Shown: positions 16,727-26,295, counted from the stretch's first letter. The stretch: 64,000 bases of DNA from Roseiarcus sp963805295 (GCA_963805295.1 CAWDTW010000104.1:23172-87171); one strand, 5' to 3'. Notes: a model not told the origin generated them from the sequence alone. A program made the numbers and translations.

Positions 16727-16788
16727 GGGTGCGATTCAACTCGATGCGGAGTAAGCTTTGTCGGAGGTGATTTGGGAGGACGAAGCTG

Positions 16789-17085
16789 ATGACGGGCGCG
16801 GATTTGAGCGATGAAGCGCTGTTTGCCTTTTTGCGCAGCCATCCTGACGTTCGAAACCGTGTCGCGTCGATAGCCCTGACGGTAGAGAATAGCGAAGGCG
16901 ATTTGAAGGAGGCGGACGCTGCGGAAGAGCGGTTGGTCGAGGAGACGCGGCGTTTGGGACGCGAAGCGCTGCTGGGCTGGGCGGAGAGGCAGGCGGAGGT
17001 GACGGAGAGAGAAATTCGTCAGCAACCTCAGATGCATCGCCAAGGTGAAAAAAAGTCCGCTGGCATACGAAATTCGGCGAGATAG
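16789..17085 (+). CDS. ISKra4-family transposase N-terminal part (OrfA), copy 2
   Basis: Identical in protein sequence to OrfA of copy 1 (98 residues). Its 3' part contains seven A residues and a G at 17048-17055. In the zero frame this reads A AAA AAG, the classic -1 slippery heptamer. A slip joins it to OrfB in the -1 frame. Confidence 0.75.
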   Translation: MTGADLSDEALFAFLRSHPDVRNRVASIALTVENSEGDLKEADAAEERLVEETRRLGREALLGWAERQAEVTEREIRQQPQMHRQGEKKSAGIRNSAR

Positions 17086-18164
17086 AGGTCCAGGAGCCGC
17101 AATATCGGTTCAAGAACGAGCGTGTGCGCCCGTTTCTGCGCAGCGCGAAAGTCAGCCCCTCGGGCTGTTCGCGCCCCTTGCAACGCGTCATCGTCGACTT
17201 CGCCGCCGATCAACCCTTCGCGCAAGTTCGAAGCAAGCTGCGGGAGCATTACGGCTTCGAGATTGGGGAGAGCACGATCCAGCGGATCACGTTCGCCCAT
17301 GCCCAGTCGATGTTCGAAGCCGGCCGAGCGGATTTGGAATTTCCGGAAGGTCCAGGCCTCAGTAAGCCGATCGTCGTGGAAACTGACGGCGGCATGGTTC
17401 CGATCGTCGAGCCGGGTCGGGATGAGAAAGACAAACGCAAGGGCAAGAACCTGTCGTGGCGAGAGGCGAAGCTTTCGCTGGCGCACGCCCAGGGGAGCCG
17501 GACGCCGGTCTACGCCGGCTCGATCGAGGGCGGCGCGGAGGCGGCCGGGCGGCAACTGCTGGCCTGCGCGGTTCGCGCCGGCTTCGGGGCGAACTCGCGG
17601 GTCCACGCGGTCGGCGATGGCGCGCCATGGATTGTGGGCCAAGTCGAGGAGCAATTTGGCGATCAAGGCAGCTACCTGATCGATTTCTATCATGTTTGCG
17701 AGTATTTGAGCGCCGCCGCCGAAGCGATCGCGCCCGACGCCGCCGCGCGGGAAACCTGGATCGAGGCGCAGAAGGACGCGCTCAGAGACGGGAGTCTCGA
17801 GATGACATTGCGGTCGCTCGTCGGTCATTGCGAAGCGCCTGAAGTCGACGACGAACACGCGCCGGTGCGCCGATGCCATCGTTATTTGAGCAGCCGCAAG
17901 AACCAGTTGAACTATCGACAGGCGCTGGCCGAGGGACTGCCGATCGGATCGGGCGAAATCGAAAGCGCGCATCGCTACGTCGCCCAACAACGTCTCAAGC
18001 GGCCCGGCGCCTGGTGGCGCGTCGAGCACGCGGAATACATGCTCGCTTTGCGGATAACCAGAATAAACGGCGACTGGGACGCCTATTGGAAAAACCTCGG
18101 CCGAACCGCCGTCCCCGTAGCCAACCAGAACAGCCCCCAAAACTCACAAAATCTCGCCGCCTAA
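17055..18164 (+). CDS. ISKra4-family transposase, main (OrfB) part, copy 2
   Basis: DDE transposase core continuing from OrfA by a probable -1 frameshift. Directly after the slippery site it reads VRWHTKFGEIEVQEPQYRF, which belongs to the family alignment, although the first GTG start is only at 17124. The core motifs TDGGMVPI, GDGAPWI, IDFYHVCEYL and GSGEIESAHRYV are intact. The element should be active if the slip occurs. Confidence 0.85.
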   Translation, partial: VRWHTKFGEIEVQEPQYRFKNERVRPFLRSAKVSPSGCSRPLQRVIVDFAADQPFAQVRSKLREHYGFEIGESTIQRITFAHAQSMFEAGRADLEFPEGPGLSKPIVVETDGGMVPIVEPGRDEKDKRKGKNLSWREAKLSLAHAQGSRTPVYAGSIEGGAEAAGRQLLACAVRAGFGANSRVHAVGDGAPWIVGQVEEQFGDQGSYLIDFYHVCEYLSAAAEAIAPDAAARETWIEAQKDALRDGSLEMTLRSLVGHCEAPEVDDEHAPVRRCHRYLSSRKNQLNYRQALAEGLPIGSGEIESAHRYVAQQRLKRPGAWWRVEHAEYMLALRITRINGDWDAYWKNLGRTAVPVANQNSPQNSQNLAA

Positions 18165-18187
18165 TTGCACCACTTTGGTTCGCACCC

Positions 18188-18408
18188 CATCGATCGTGCT
18201 GGCGGTCGAAGGCGACGAGGGGGAATTGACGGAAGCCGACGCTGCGGAAGAGCGCTTGGTGGAGGAGATGCGTCTTCTGGGACGGGAGGCGCTGCACAGT
18301 TGGGCCGAGACCCGAGTGGAGGCGACGGAGCGGGAGATTCGTCAACGCCCTCAGATGCATCGCCAGGGTGAAAAAAACTCCGCTGGCATACGAAATTTGG
18401 CGAAATAG
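18188..18408 (+). pseudogene. ISKra4-family OrfA, copy 3, N-terminally truncated
   Basis: It reads PSIVLAVEGDEGELTEADAA onward and aligns with OrfA of copy 2 from about residue 26. It ends in an A AAA AAC slippery run at 18371-18378, so the -1 frameshift signal is conserved in sequence class although the last base differs. No proper start remains. Confidence 0.65.
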
Positions 18409-19487
18409 AGGTCCGAGAGCCGCAATATCGGTTCGGGACGCAGCGGGTGCGTCCTTTCGTGCTCGGGGCGAAGGTGAGCCCGTTCGGGTGTTCGCGGCCG
18501 CTGCAACGGGTCATCGTCGACTTCGCCGCCGATCAGCCCTTCGCGCAAGCGCGCGCCAAGTTGCAGGAGCACTACGGCTTCGCGATCGGCGAGAGCACGA
18601 TCCAGCGGATCACGTTCGCCCACGCCCAGGCCATGCTCGAAGTTGGTCGCGAGGGCTCTGAATTTCCGGAAGCGCCCGGCCTGCGCAAGCCGATCGTCGT
18701 TGAGACGGACGGCGGCATGGTTCCGATCGTCGAGCCGAGTTGCGAGGGAAAAGACAAGCGCAAGGGCAAGACGTTGTCTTGGCGGGAGGCGAAGCTGTCG
18801 CTGGCGCACGCTCAAGGGAGCCGGACGCCGGTTTATGCGGGCTCGATCGAGGGCGGGGTCGAAGAGGCCGGGCGTCAGCTGCTTTCCTGCGCGGTTCGCG
18901 CAGGCTTCGGGGCGAACTCCCAGGTTCACGCGGTCGGCGACGGCGCGCCCTGGATCGTGGGTCAAGTCGAGGCGCAATTCGGCGACCAGGGCCGCTATTT
19001 GATTGATTTCTATCACGTTTGCGAATACCTGGCCGCTGCTTCCGAAGCGATCGCGCCCGACCAGGCCGCGCGGAGCGCCTGGATGGAGACGCAGAAGGAG
19101 GCGCTCAAAGGCGGGCGTCTCGACGCCGTTCTGCGGGCGCTTGCCGGATGTTGCGAGCCGCCCGAAGTCGACGACGAGCATGCGCCCGTGCGAACCTGCC
19201 ATCGCTATCTCAGCGCTCGCGCCAACCACCTGAACTACCGCCAAGCTTTGGCCGACGGGCTGCCAATCGGCTCGGGCGAGATCGAAAGCGCTCATCGCTA
19301 CGTTGCGCAACAACGCCTCAAGCGGCCCGGCGCCTGGTGGCGCGTCGAGCATGCCGAATACATGCTCGCCTTGCGGATAAACCGAATCAACGGCGACTGG
19401 AACGCCTATTGGAAAGCCCTCGCCCAACCCAACTCCGCCGTCGCCAATGACAACAGCCCACAAAAATCACTGCGCCGTACCGCGTGA
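18378..19487 (+). CDS. ISKra4-family transposase, main (OrfB) part, copy 3
   Basis: The core region is similar to, but clearly diverged from, copies 1 and 2. It retains TDGGMVPIVEPS, GDGAPWIVGQ, IDFYHVCEYLAAAS and GLPIGSGEIESAHRYVAQQ, and is uninterrupted. The frame upstream of the GTG at 18447 encodes LRWHTKFGEIEVREPQYRF, again implying synthesis through frameshifting. Because OrfA is truncated, a full transposase is unlikely to be made. Confidence 0.8.
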   Translation, partial: LRWHTKFGEIEVREPQYRFGTQRVRPFVLGAKVSPFGCSRPLQRVIVDFAADQPFAQARAKLQEHYGFAIGESTIQRITFAHAQAMLEVGREGSEFPEAPGLRKPIVVETDGGMVPIVEPSCEGKDKRKGKTLSWREAKLSLAHAQGSRTPVYAGSIEGGVEEAGRQLLSCAVRAGFGANSQVHAVGDGAPWIVGQVEAQFGDQGRYLIDFYHVCEYLAAASEAIAPDQAARSAWMETQKEALKGGRLDAVLRALAGCCEPPEVDDEHAPVRTCHRYLSARANHLNYRQALADGLPIGSGEIESAHRYVAQQRLKRPGAWWRVEHAEYMLALRINRINGDWNAYWKALAQPNSAVANDNSPQKSLRRTA

Positions 19488-19872
19488 CTGCATCAGTTTG
19501 GATCGACCCCTCATCGGCAAGCAGGGCTTTTCCTACGCGCCGGCGATCTCGGCCGAGACGGTCGGCGCGCGCGGCATCCATATGCAGCTCCTGACCATGC
19601 CGCCCGGAGCGCGCGCCAAGGCCCACAAGCACGCCTCGCATGAGACGGCGATCTATGTGCTCAGCGGCGAAGCCGGCACCTGGTACGGGGAGCGGCTCCA
19701 ACACCATATCGTCTCGCGCGCCGGCGACTTCGTCTACATCCCCGCCGACGTGCCCCACCTGCCCTACAACCGGAGCCAGACTGAGCCCGCCGTCGCCGCC
19801 GTCGCCCGCACCGACCCCAACGAGCAGGAAAGCGTGGTCATGCTGCCGGAGCTGGATTCGATCCACGCGTAG
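19447..19872 (+). CDS. Cupin-domain protein with start replaced by an IS
   Basis: A single-domain cupin: HMQLLTMPPGARAKAHKHASH, ETAIYVLSGEAGTWYGERL, RAGDFVYIPADVPHLPYN and ARTDPNEQESVV show both cupin motifs with metal-binding His/Glu. The native sequence starts only at about 19510, immediately after the end of ISKra4 copy 3. The present ATG at 19447 lies inside the IS and adds ~20 foreign residues. A second fragment of this gene family lies at 37880-37942. Substrate unknown. Confidence 0.7.
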   Translation: MTTAHKNHCAVPRDCISLDRPLIGKQGFSYAPAISAETVGARGIHMQLLTMPPGARAKAHKHASHETAIYVLSGEAGTWYGERLQHHIVSRAGDFVYIPADVPHLPYNRSQTEPAVAAVARTDPNEQESVVMLPELDSIHA

Positions 19873-19976
19873 GGGCGGAGTCGCGGGCGGCGGACTCGCG
19901 CGCCCGCCAAAAGGGCGTGGCGGCGATCGAGCGACAAAGGACCAGCTGTGGACGCCGACGCAGGGCGAGTCCTTGC

Positions 19977-20048
19977 GACCGCGGTGACGCCCATGCGGGT
20001 GCCGAGAAGCAACTGCCTTGCGACCTCGAAACGCACTTGGTCCGGCAT
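19977..20048 (-). pseudogene. AraC-family regulator fragment
   Basis: About 24 codons (RFEVARQLLLGTRMGVT) closely match the HTH region of the AraC gene at 22043-23168 (RFEVAGQLLLGTRMGVT), with nearly identical DNA. Nothing on either side continues the gene. The rest of the gap 19873-20217 shows no gene. Confidence 0.55.
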
Positions 20049-20217
20049 GGTCGTCGGCCCACGACGAATCGAATTCGTTTTTGACTTTCAGGGACTGGAG
20101 AAAAGCAGGGCCTAGCGAGCAGCGGGCAGTTTTTGCGGTATACAGCCAAGCGAGCGGAGCATAGCTCGGCTTAGCGAAATCAGTCGCGCGCGAGATGGCG
20201 GCGTTTCGGGGGTCAGC

Positions 20218-20854
20218 GTGACGCTTGCAATCATCGGTTCCGGCTTTGGCCGGACGGGAACGATGTCGCTCAAACGGGCTCTGGAGGAACTCGGCTTCGG
20301 TCCCTGTCACCATATGCAGGAGGTTCTTACCCACCCCGAGCAGGTACGCGCACTGGCAAGCGATTGCGGCGGGCCGCCCGGTAAAATGGGATGAGGTGTT
20401 TGCGGGCTATCGCTCGCAGGTGGACTGGCCGGGCGCGCACGTCTGGCGCGAAACCGCCGCCGCCTATCCCAAGGCTAAGGTGATCCACACCATGCGCCCG
20501 GAGGAGCTGTGGTGGAAGAGTTTTTCCACGACCATCGCGAAGCTGATGAGCGACTTCAAAGACATGCCGTTGCCGCTGCATGTGCGCTCCATGGTGGACG
20601 TCGCGATGGAGCTTATTGCGCACGAGACGTTCAGGGGAAAGTTCGCCGAAAAGGACGGCGCAATCGCCGCTTACCGCCTTCGTGCGGAGCAGGTGCGCTC
20701 GGCGATTCCGCTGGAGCGCCTGCTGGTGTTCGACGTCGCCGACGGCTGGGGGCCGCTGTGCCGCTTCCTCGGCCACAAAGTCCCCAATACGCCCTTTCCG
20801 AACATGAATTCGAACGAGGACTTCTGGAAACTGGTCAGGGGCGAAGCGCGCTGA
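20218..20854 (+). pseudogene. Sulfotransferase-family protein, frameshifted as sequenced
   Basis: It starts at the GTG at 20218 with MTLAIIGSGFGRTGTMSLKR, the 5'-phosphosulfate-binding loop of sulfotransferases. It continues as ELGFGPCHHMQEVLTHPEQ and then jumps to the next frame for HWQAIAAGRPVKWDEVFAGY through DGWGPLCRFLGHKVP to the stop at 20854. One extra base near 20344-20352 explains the break. The repaired length is ~211 residues, normal for the Sulfotransfer_4-type group. The acceptor is unknown. A sulfatase lies 3.4 kb downstream. Confidence 0.7.
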
Positions 20855-20938
20855 CCCAACGCTGGGCAGAAGCCGTGGCTCTATTGGCGTTTAGTATTGA
20901 ATTCGGGCTATTCTTGGCGCGTCTGATTCGAGGAGGCG

Positions 20939-22024
20939 TTGGTGGAGAGCCCGGAATTTGAGGATTGGCTGGGCGGGATCGGTAGGTTGACCCCAGCGCA
21001 GCGGCGACAGGCGGTGAAGGCGCTTTGCAAGGCCGAGGAGGCCGATGAGGACGTTGCGTCGGGCTTTGGCGAACCGGTCGAGGCGGCGGCTCGAGGATCG
21101 GAGGACGCGCCGGCGGCGCTTGCCGAGGGGGACGCGCGCAAGCAGCGCCGGGTTCGCGAGGACGCGCTGGGGGACATCGGCCAGGCGAAGGTGGAACGCC
21201 GGGGTTGCCCCATTGCGCGGGGCGCGACATCGTCGCCTGGGGACGGGCGAACGGTCTGGCGCGCTCCCGCTGCAAGAGCTGCGGGCGCACGTTCAACGCC
21301 CTGACGAAGACGCCGATGGCGGGGCTGCGCAAGAAGGAGCAATGGCTCGACCACGCCCAGGCGATGATCGAGGGAACCAGCGTGGCGAAGGCCGCCGAAC
21401 GTTGCCACGTCCACCCCACCACGGCCTTCCGCTGGCGACACCGGTTTCTCGGCTCGCCCGCGCTGGACAAGCCCAAGACGCTGAGAGGCATTGTCGAGGC
21501 GGACGAGACGTTCATCCTCGAATCGTTCAAGGGCCGCAGGTCCGGTCTTCCCCGCCCGCCGCGCAAGCGGGGCGGCAAGGCCAAGTACCGGGCCTCTTCT
21601 TCGAAAACATCCCGATCCTGGTGGCGCGCGACCGCGAGGGCGCAACCACCGACGCGGTGTTGCCCAATGTCGACCGCGCCTCGATCGCGGCGGCGCTGGA
21701 CGGCGTGGTCACGCCCGCGAATCGGTTCGTCTGCGACGGCGGAAAGGCGATCGTGGCCTTCGCCCACAGGGCGAAATCCCGGTCCATGTCGTTCCCGCGC
21801 CGGGCAAGCCCAGCCCCGAGGCCCCCGACCTCCATATCAACAACGTCAACGCCTATCACGGCCGGCTCAAGGAATGGATGCGCCGCTTCCACGGCGTCGC
21901 CACCAAGAACCTGCCCAACTATCTCGGATGGAGACGAGCGCTCGAGGCATGGGGAGACGAGGCCACTCCGCAAAACTGGATCCTCGGCGCCATCGGGATG
22001 GGGCCTTATCAACAGATAACGTGA
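20939..22024 (+). pseudogene. IS1595-family transposase, decayed
   Basis: The pieces of one transposase lie in successive frames: ESPEFEDWLGGIGRLTPAQR; CAGRDIVAWGRANGLARSRC (zinc ribbon) to RGIVEADETFILESFKG; LFFENIPILVARDREGATT; and HINNVNAYHGRLKEWMRRFH to the stop. At least three -1 breaks (near 21210, 21595 and 21775) are needed. Terminal sequences are near 20877 and 22037, with a possible 7-bp direct repeat AAGCCGT at 20870-20876 and 22033-22039. Confidence 0.7.
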
Positions 22025-22042
22025 TAAGAGCTAAGCCGTTAA

Positions 22043-23168
22043 CTAGCGCGGCTCGGAGCAATCCGACGCGCCGCCTGAGACGCGCCACGTATGTGGCGGC
22101 GTTCCCGCCATCCGGCTGAAAGCGTGGCTGAATGCGCTGATGTCGGCATAGCCCAAGGCGGCGGCGATCTCGGTGACGCCCATGCGGGTGCCGAGAAGCA
22201 ACTGCCCTGCGACCTCGAAGCGCACTTCGTTCAGCAGCTTGCGGAACGTCGTGCCGTCCGCTTTCAGGCGGCGGTTCAGCGCCCGCGGATGCATCGTCAG
22301 GCGGCGCGCGATGGTTTCCTCGGCGAAGTCGCCGAACAGGAGGCGCGGGCGGAGGAGCCGAACGACCTGGTCGGCGACGCTGGGGAGAGCAACCGCCCAG
22401 TACTTCGCGACCGATTCTTCCAGGATCGCGCGCTGGCGGGAATCGGCGCCGGGCAGAGGGCGTTCGAGCTGGCCTGCAGGGAAGACGAGGGCCGTCTGCT
22501 CGGCGTCGAACCTGACGGGGACCTGAAAGAGACGGTGATACGGATGGACATCGGGCGGCGGCTTGCGCGCCAGGAGCACTTCGTCCGGCAACGCTCCGCA
22601 CAATTCCCGGATTCCGTTGAATGCGAATGCCATCGTTCCATCGCAGAAATGGTCGATGCCCTCGGTTCCCCGCTGGTGGATCGCATAGCCGATCAAGGCT
22701 ACGCCGTCGCGCACCGCCAGGTACCACACGCCGCCCCGGACATAGCGGTGCAGGTTCTCGACAAGGTCCTGCAGCGCCCGGCCCAAGGTCGGCGCGTTCC
22801 GCATCAAATTGCCGACGAGACCCAAGCTCCTCGTGTCGGAGCGTTGCCCGAGCAGAAGGCCAAAATGTGCGCATCCCGTTCGCATCGCGCTCGCCTGGAG
22901 CAACTTGCCCGCCGCGGTGAAGGGGATCGCATTCTCGGGATTGCGGAAGACGCCAAGGTCAAGCCCTACGTCCAGCCGCAACGTCGGCGGGATCGACGCC
23001 GAGCTCCCGGAGGAGCTGAGGCGCCTCCGCGAAAGGCCCGATACGTTGTTGTCCCTCGGCACGTCCTGCCAAATCTCCCGCGCGGCCGTCGACCGCCCGG
23101 ACGGAGCGAGGCGATGCGGCGCCATTGAAGAGCAACATTGATTTTGTAAGCTTGTCGCAAAATCGCAA
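22043..23168 (-). pseudogene. AraC-family transcriptional regulator, frameshifted as sequenced
   Basis: The N-terminal piece, in one frame from about 23138-23168, ends FAEAPQLLRELGVDPADVAA. The next frame continues GLDLGVFRNPENAIPF, FGLLLGQRSDTRSLGLVGNL and the C-terminal HTH (RRLTMHPRALNRRLKADGTT, ADISAFSHAFSRMAG). One extra base near 22977 joins them. Because of this the long alternative N-terminus reading MAACDFATSLQ is rejected. It is an Arabinose_bd-type AraC regulator, divergent from the sulfatase and plausibly its regulator. Confidence 0.7.
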
Positions 23169-23200
23169 GCGGCCAAAAAGCTGCCGTGTTCAAATTATTA

Positions 23201-24242
23201 GGCTCAATTCGCGTTAGGTTGCAATGGCCATTTGAGCTCCTCCGCCGATGGCGGCGTTGAGGCATGTTCGGGGCGTGGGATTGTGCTTGAGGCCGGCGAG
23301 GTGGAACCACCTGAGGTAGCTGTCGAGGTATTTTGTGGCGATGCCGCGATGGGGGCGTAGGAAGGTTTTGAGGCTCTCGTGGCGACTGTTGACGGTCTGG
23401 ATGTGTAATTCCCCGCGGACACGTTCGCCGTTCGACTGGTTGAGCGCTTCATGGCTGACGCCGAGGGCGGCGGCGCAAGGCGGGTAGACGTTATTGCCGT
23501 CGGTGACGAGCAAGGCGTCCTTACCCAGAACGGGCGCAAGCACCGGCTTGATGGTCTGGACGGTCACGGCCGAGAGGACGGCGCTGATGGTGGCGCCGCT
23601 CCGGTCGGCGGCCACGAGGATCGGCGTTTGTTCGTCCGAAAGGCCGCGCTTGGCTGCCTTTCCGCCCCGCCTGCGAGCCTTGCGCCCGAGGCGACGCTCG
23701 CCCTTACGGCTTGATAATATATAGGTTTCATCGACTTCGATGATGCCGCTCAACAGGCGCGTGGGGTTCTTGGCGGCGCGCAGGAAGCGATGTCGCCAGC
23801 GGAACGCCGTGCTCACAGCCACCCCGCACCGCTCGGCCGAGGCGGCCACCGTCTCGCCCTCGCTCAACGACTGACCAAAATCAAGCCAGCATTCCTTCTT
23901 GCGCAATCGGGCCAGCGGCGTTCCGGTCAGCGCGTTGAAGCTTCTGCGGCAATCCTTGCAGCGGAAACGGCGCAGGCCGTCGGCTTGGCCCCCGCCCACC
24001 GACGCCCCGCTGCAGTGCGGACAGCGACGCGCCTCGCCCAAGCGCTCCTCGATCGCCGCCGCCACCGCCGCTCTGGGCTGCCGGCCGGCCAGCACCGCCT
24101 CGAGCTCTTGGCGCTGCTTCGCCGTCAGACCGTCGATCTCCGCCAGCCACGCTCGAAACATCCCCTGATCCATCGCAAACCCCTGTCAATCCTTAATAAA
24201 TCGTAGCACAAACAGGCGTGTCAATCTAACGCTAATTGAGCC
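23201..24242 (-). mobile_element. IS1595-family insertion sequence, intact
   Basis: The inverted repeats are GGCTCAATTCGCGTTAG (from 23201) and GGCTCAATTAGCGTTAG (inward from 24242). The element is flanked by an 8-bp direct repeat AATTATTA (23193-23200 and 24243-24250), the duplication size known for IS1595. It sits in the promoter region between the AraC gene and the sulfatase, so it may alter expression of both. Confidence 0.9.
23214..24173 (-). CDS. IS1595-family transposase
   Basis: A complete 319-residue transposase. The N-terminal zinc ribbon has RRCPHCSGASVGGG and FRCKDCRRSFNALTGTPL; an HTH region includes AERCGVAVSTAFRWRHRFL. The ISXO2-like DDE domain has GIIEVDETYILSSRKG, TDGNNVYPPC and QTVNSRHESLKTFLRPHRG. 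The frame is uninterrupted, so the element may still be mobile. Confidence 0.9.
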   Translation of the reverse strand: MDQGMFRAWLAEIDGLTAKQRQELEAVLAGRQPRAAVAAAIEERLGEARRCPHCSGASVGGGQADGLRRFRCKDCRRSFNALTGTPLARLRKKECWLDFGQSLSEGETVAASAERCGVAVSTAFRWRHRFLRAAKNPTRLLSGIIEVDETYILSSRKGERRLGRKARRRGGKAAKRGLSDEQTPILVAADRSGATISAVLSAVTVQTIKPVLAPVLGKDALLVTDGNNVYPPCAAALGVSHEALNQSNGERVRGELHIQTVNSRHESLKTFLRPHRGIATKYLDSYLRWFHLAGLKHNPTPRTCLNAAIGGGAQMAIAT

Positions 24243-24307
24243 AATTATTATCGTTGGCGCGGACGCGGCGGCAAACGCGCTGTTCGGTCATGTTGGGAGT
24301 GCGGAAC

Positions 24308-26138
24308 ATGGATGAGAAAATGCCGGTCGATCGCAGCGAAACGAGCAAGAATTCTGCCCGCGGAGACACTTCGCCGACCAGCAGCGCATCTGCTGACGCC
24401 GCGGCGAAGTCGCCCACGCGCCGCCGCTTGCTGCAAGCGGGAGCCGGGCTCGTCGCTGCGGCCACGGGCGCATCGCGAGGCGTCGCTGCGCCGATGATTG
24501 CGGGTCAATCGGTCATCGTCCCGCGGGCGCCGAACATCGTCGTGATGATGACGGACCAGGAGCGCCATCATATGCATTGGCCGGCGGGGTGGGCGGAACA
24601 GAACCTTCCATCCTTGCAGCGGCTCAAGCGCAACGGCCTCTATTTCCTGCGCGCCTATACCGCCGCCTGCGAATGCTCGCCGTCCCGGGGAGTGATGCAG
24701 ACAGGCCGCTTCGCTCCGGTCAATCGCATCCCCTCGACCACCGTTCTGTGGCCCGGATTGGTGCACCAGGATCACCAGCCGACCATCGCCACTCTGCTCA
24801 AGGCGCACGCCGGTTACGACGTGGTCTGGAAAGGCAAGTGGCACCTCAGCTACGCCTCGAACGCCGCCCCAGGCAACGGCGGCGAAGATTGGGGGCCGGC
24901 CGACATCAAGGTCATGGAGGCGAATTGGGGATGGTCCGGCTGGAACCCGCCGGATGCGGGCACCGCCATTCAGCAGGCGCAGGGAACGCCGTTCGGCGTC
25001 TTCAACGGGAATAACACGGCCGGCGGCGGCAACCCCAACAACGACGGTCGATATGTCTCCGGGGATATCAATGCTACGCCCGGCCAGATACCCGGGGTGG
25101 GCGGTGAAAGCGTCGTCGAGTTCCTGCAAGGCCGCAAAGGATCGTCCAATCCATTCTGCCTGTTCGTGTCGCTGGTCAATCCGCATGACATCGGAGCCTA
25201 TCCGGGCAACCTGATCACGCCGCCCGCCTGGCAACAGGTCGGCTACAAGCGAGAGGACTTCGCCCATCTCGGCATCAAGCTGCCGCCCAACTATGCCGAT
25301 GACCTGTCGACCAAGCCGAGCATCCAAAAGTTGGCGCGCGACAATTACGACAAATTCGCTCCGCTGGACGGGCCGGAGGCGCACGAGGAATACATCAACT
25401 TCTATGCCTATCTGCATAAGGTCGTCGATAAGCACATCACGACCGTCCTCGACACGCTCGAGGAAACCGGGCTTATGGACAATACGATCATCCTGCGCTT
25501 TGCCGATCATGGCGAGGGCGGGTTGTCACACGGGTTTCGCGAGAAGGCCTATACGGCCTACGAGGAAATGATCCACGTCCCGCTGATCGTGCACAATCGG
25601 AGGCTCTATCCGGAGCCGCTCGAGACCATGGCGTTCTATGATCACCGCAGTCTCCTGCCGACGATCCTCGATCTTGCCGGCGTTCGCGATGCGGATTCCT
25701 ACGGCATCGGCAAGAGCATCGTTCCGGTCATGCAGGATCCGTCCAAGAGCGTGCAGGACCACACGCTGTTCTCATTCGATGATGTGTTCTTCGTCCCGCC
25801 CACGGCTCCAAAGGGTCATATCCGGGCGATGCGCGAAGGCGACTGGACCTACGCGGTCTATTTCAGCATGGACGGCCGGCTGGGAGCAAACCCCCGGATT
25901 CCGCTAAAGGGGGGAATACCGGCGCCAGGCGAAGTCGATGCCCCCGGCGCAGCTCGAATATGAGCTTTACAATATCCAGAGCGATCCTGACCAGATGAAT
26001 AACCTCCTCCATGGCGCGCCGACCGCGGATGTGAGGAAAGAATGGGCGCGTCTGCACGATAAGCTCACCAAGGGTCTCTACGACGCCGGCAATCTGCCCA
26101 ACGGTTTTCAGTGGCCGATCTGGCCGGCCGGGGTGTGA
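24308..26138 (+). pseudogene. Sulfatase (arylsulfatase/choline-sulfatase family), Tat-exported, frameshifted as sequenced
   Basis: Hydrolysis of sulfate esters. Residues ~30-60 carry a twin-arginine signal (TRRRLLQAGAGLVAAATG). The formylglycine motif is CSPSRGVMQTGR inside ACECSPSRGVMQTGRF, preceded by the metal-binding NIVVMMTDQERHH. The KGKWHLSY and DHGEGGLSHG metal/active-site motifs are present. The C-terminus (QLEYELYNIQSDPDQMNNLL) reads one frame later because of one extra C in the C5 run at 25941-25945. The start at 24308 gives a proper signal peptide; an earlier frame opening lies inside the IS. Confidence 0.8.
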
Positions 26139-26295
26139 TCGCAGCGTGACGCGGACCGGCTTAAGGTTGCCGAACTTGGCCCCATCGGAGCATCGACCGA
26201 ACCGCTCCGGCGAGCGCCCCACCCGCCACGCAAGGCCAATAGTTTGACTGATTCCCGCCCCAGGTTCCGGGCAGTCCGTCCGCCCGGGGCGTTGC

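Larger units (their letters stand above)
16727..18187 (+). mobile_element. ISKra4-family insertion sequence, copy 2 (complete, no target duplication)
   Basis: This 1461-bp element is the same length as copy 1 and has the same ends (GGGTGCGATTC... and ...TTGGTTCGCACCC). Its flanks, CCGCCGTTC on the left (ISAzo13 interior) and CATCGATCG on the right (ISKra4 copy 3 interior), are not duplicates. It therefore did not arrive by a simple insertion at this spot; deletion or recombination followed. Confidence 0.9.
18188..19509 (+). mobile_element. ISKra4-family insertion sequence, copy 3 (divergent, 5'-truncated)
   Basis: A related but clearly different ISKra4 element. Its left end and the first ~25 OrfA codons are missing, replaced by copy 2. 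The right end has the expected terminal repeat (GGGTCGATCCAAACTGATGC read inward from 19509). It cannot move by itself for lack of a left end, but its transposase core is complete. Confidence 0.8.

Noticed and set aside
16096..17043. A continuous 315-codon minus-strand frame running through the ISAzo13/ISKra4 junction
   Set aside because: The first third is the antisense of ISKra4 OrfA. Only the part below 16727 is real transposase. The fusion is accidental.
22043..23176. The uninterrupted 377-codon reading of the second AraC regulator
   Set aside because: Its first ~65 residues are unlike the family, whereas FAEAPQLLRELGVDPADVAA in the neighbouring frame fits. The gene is better read with a frame step near 22977.
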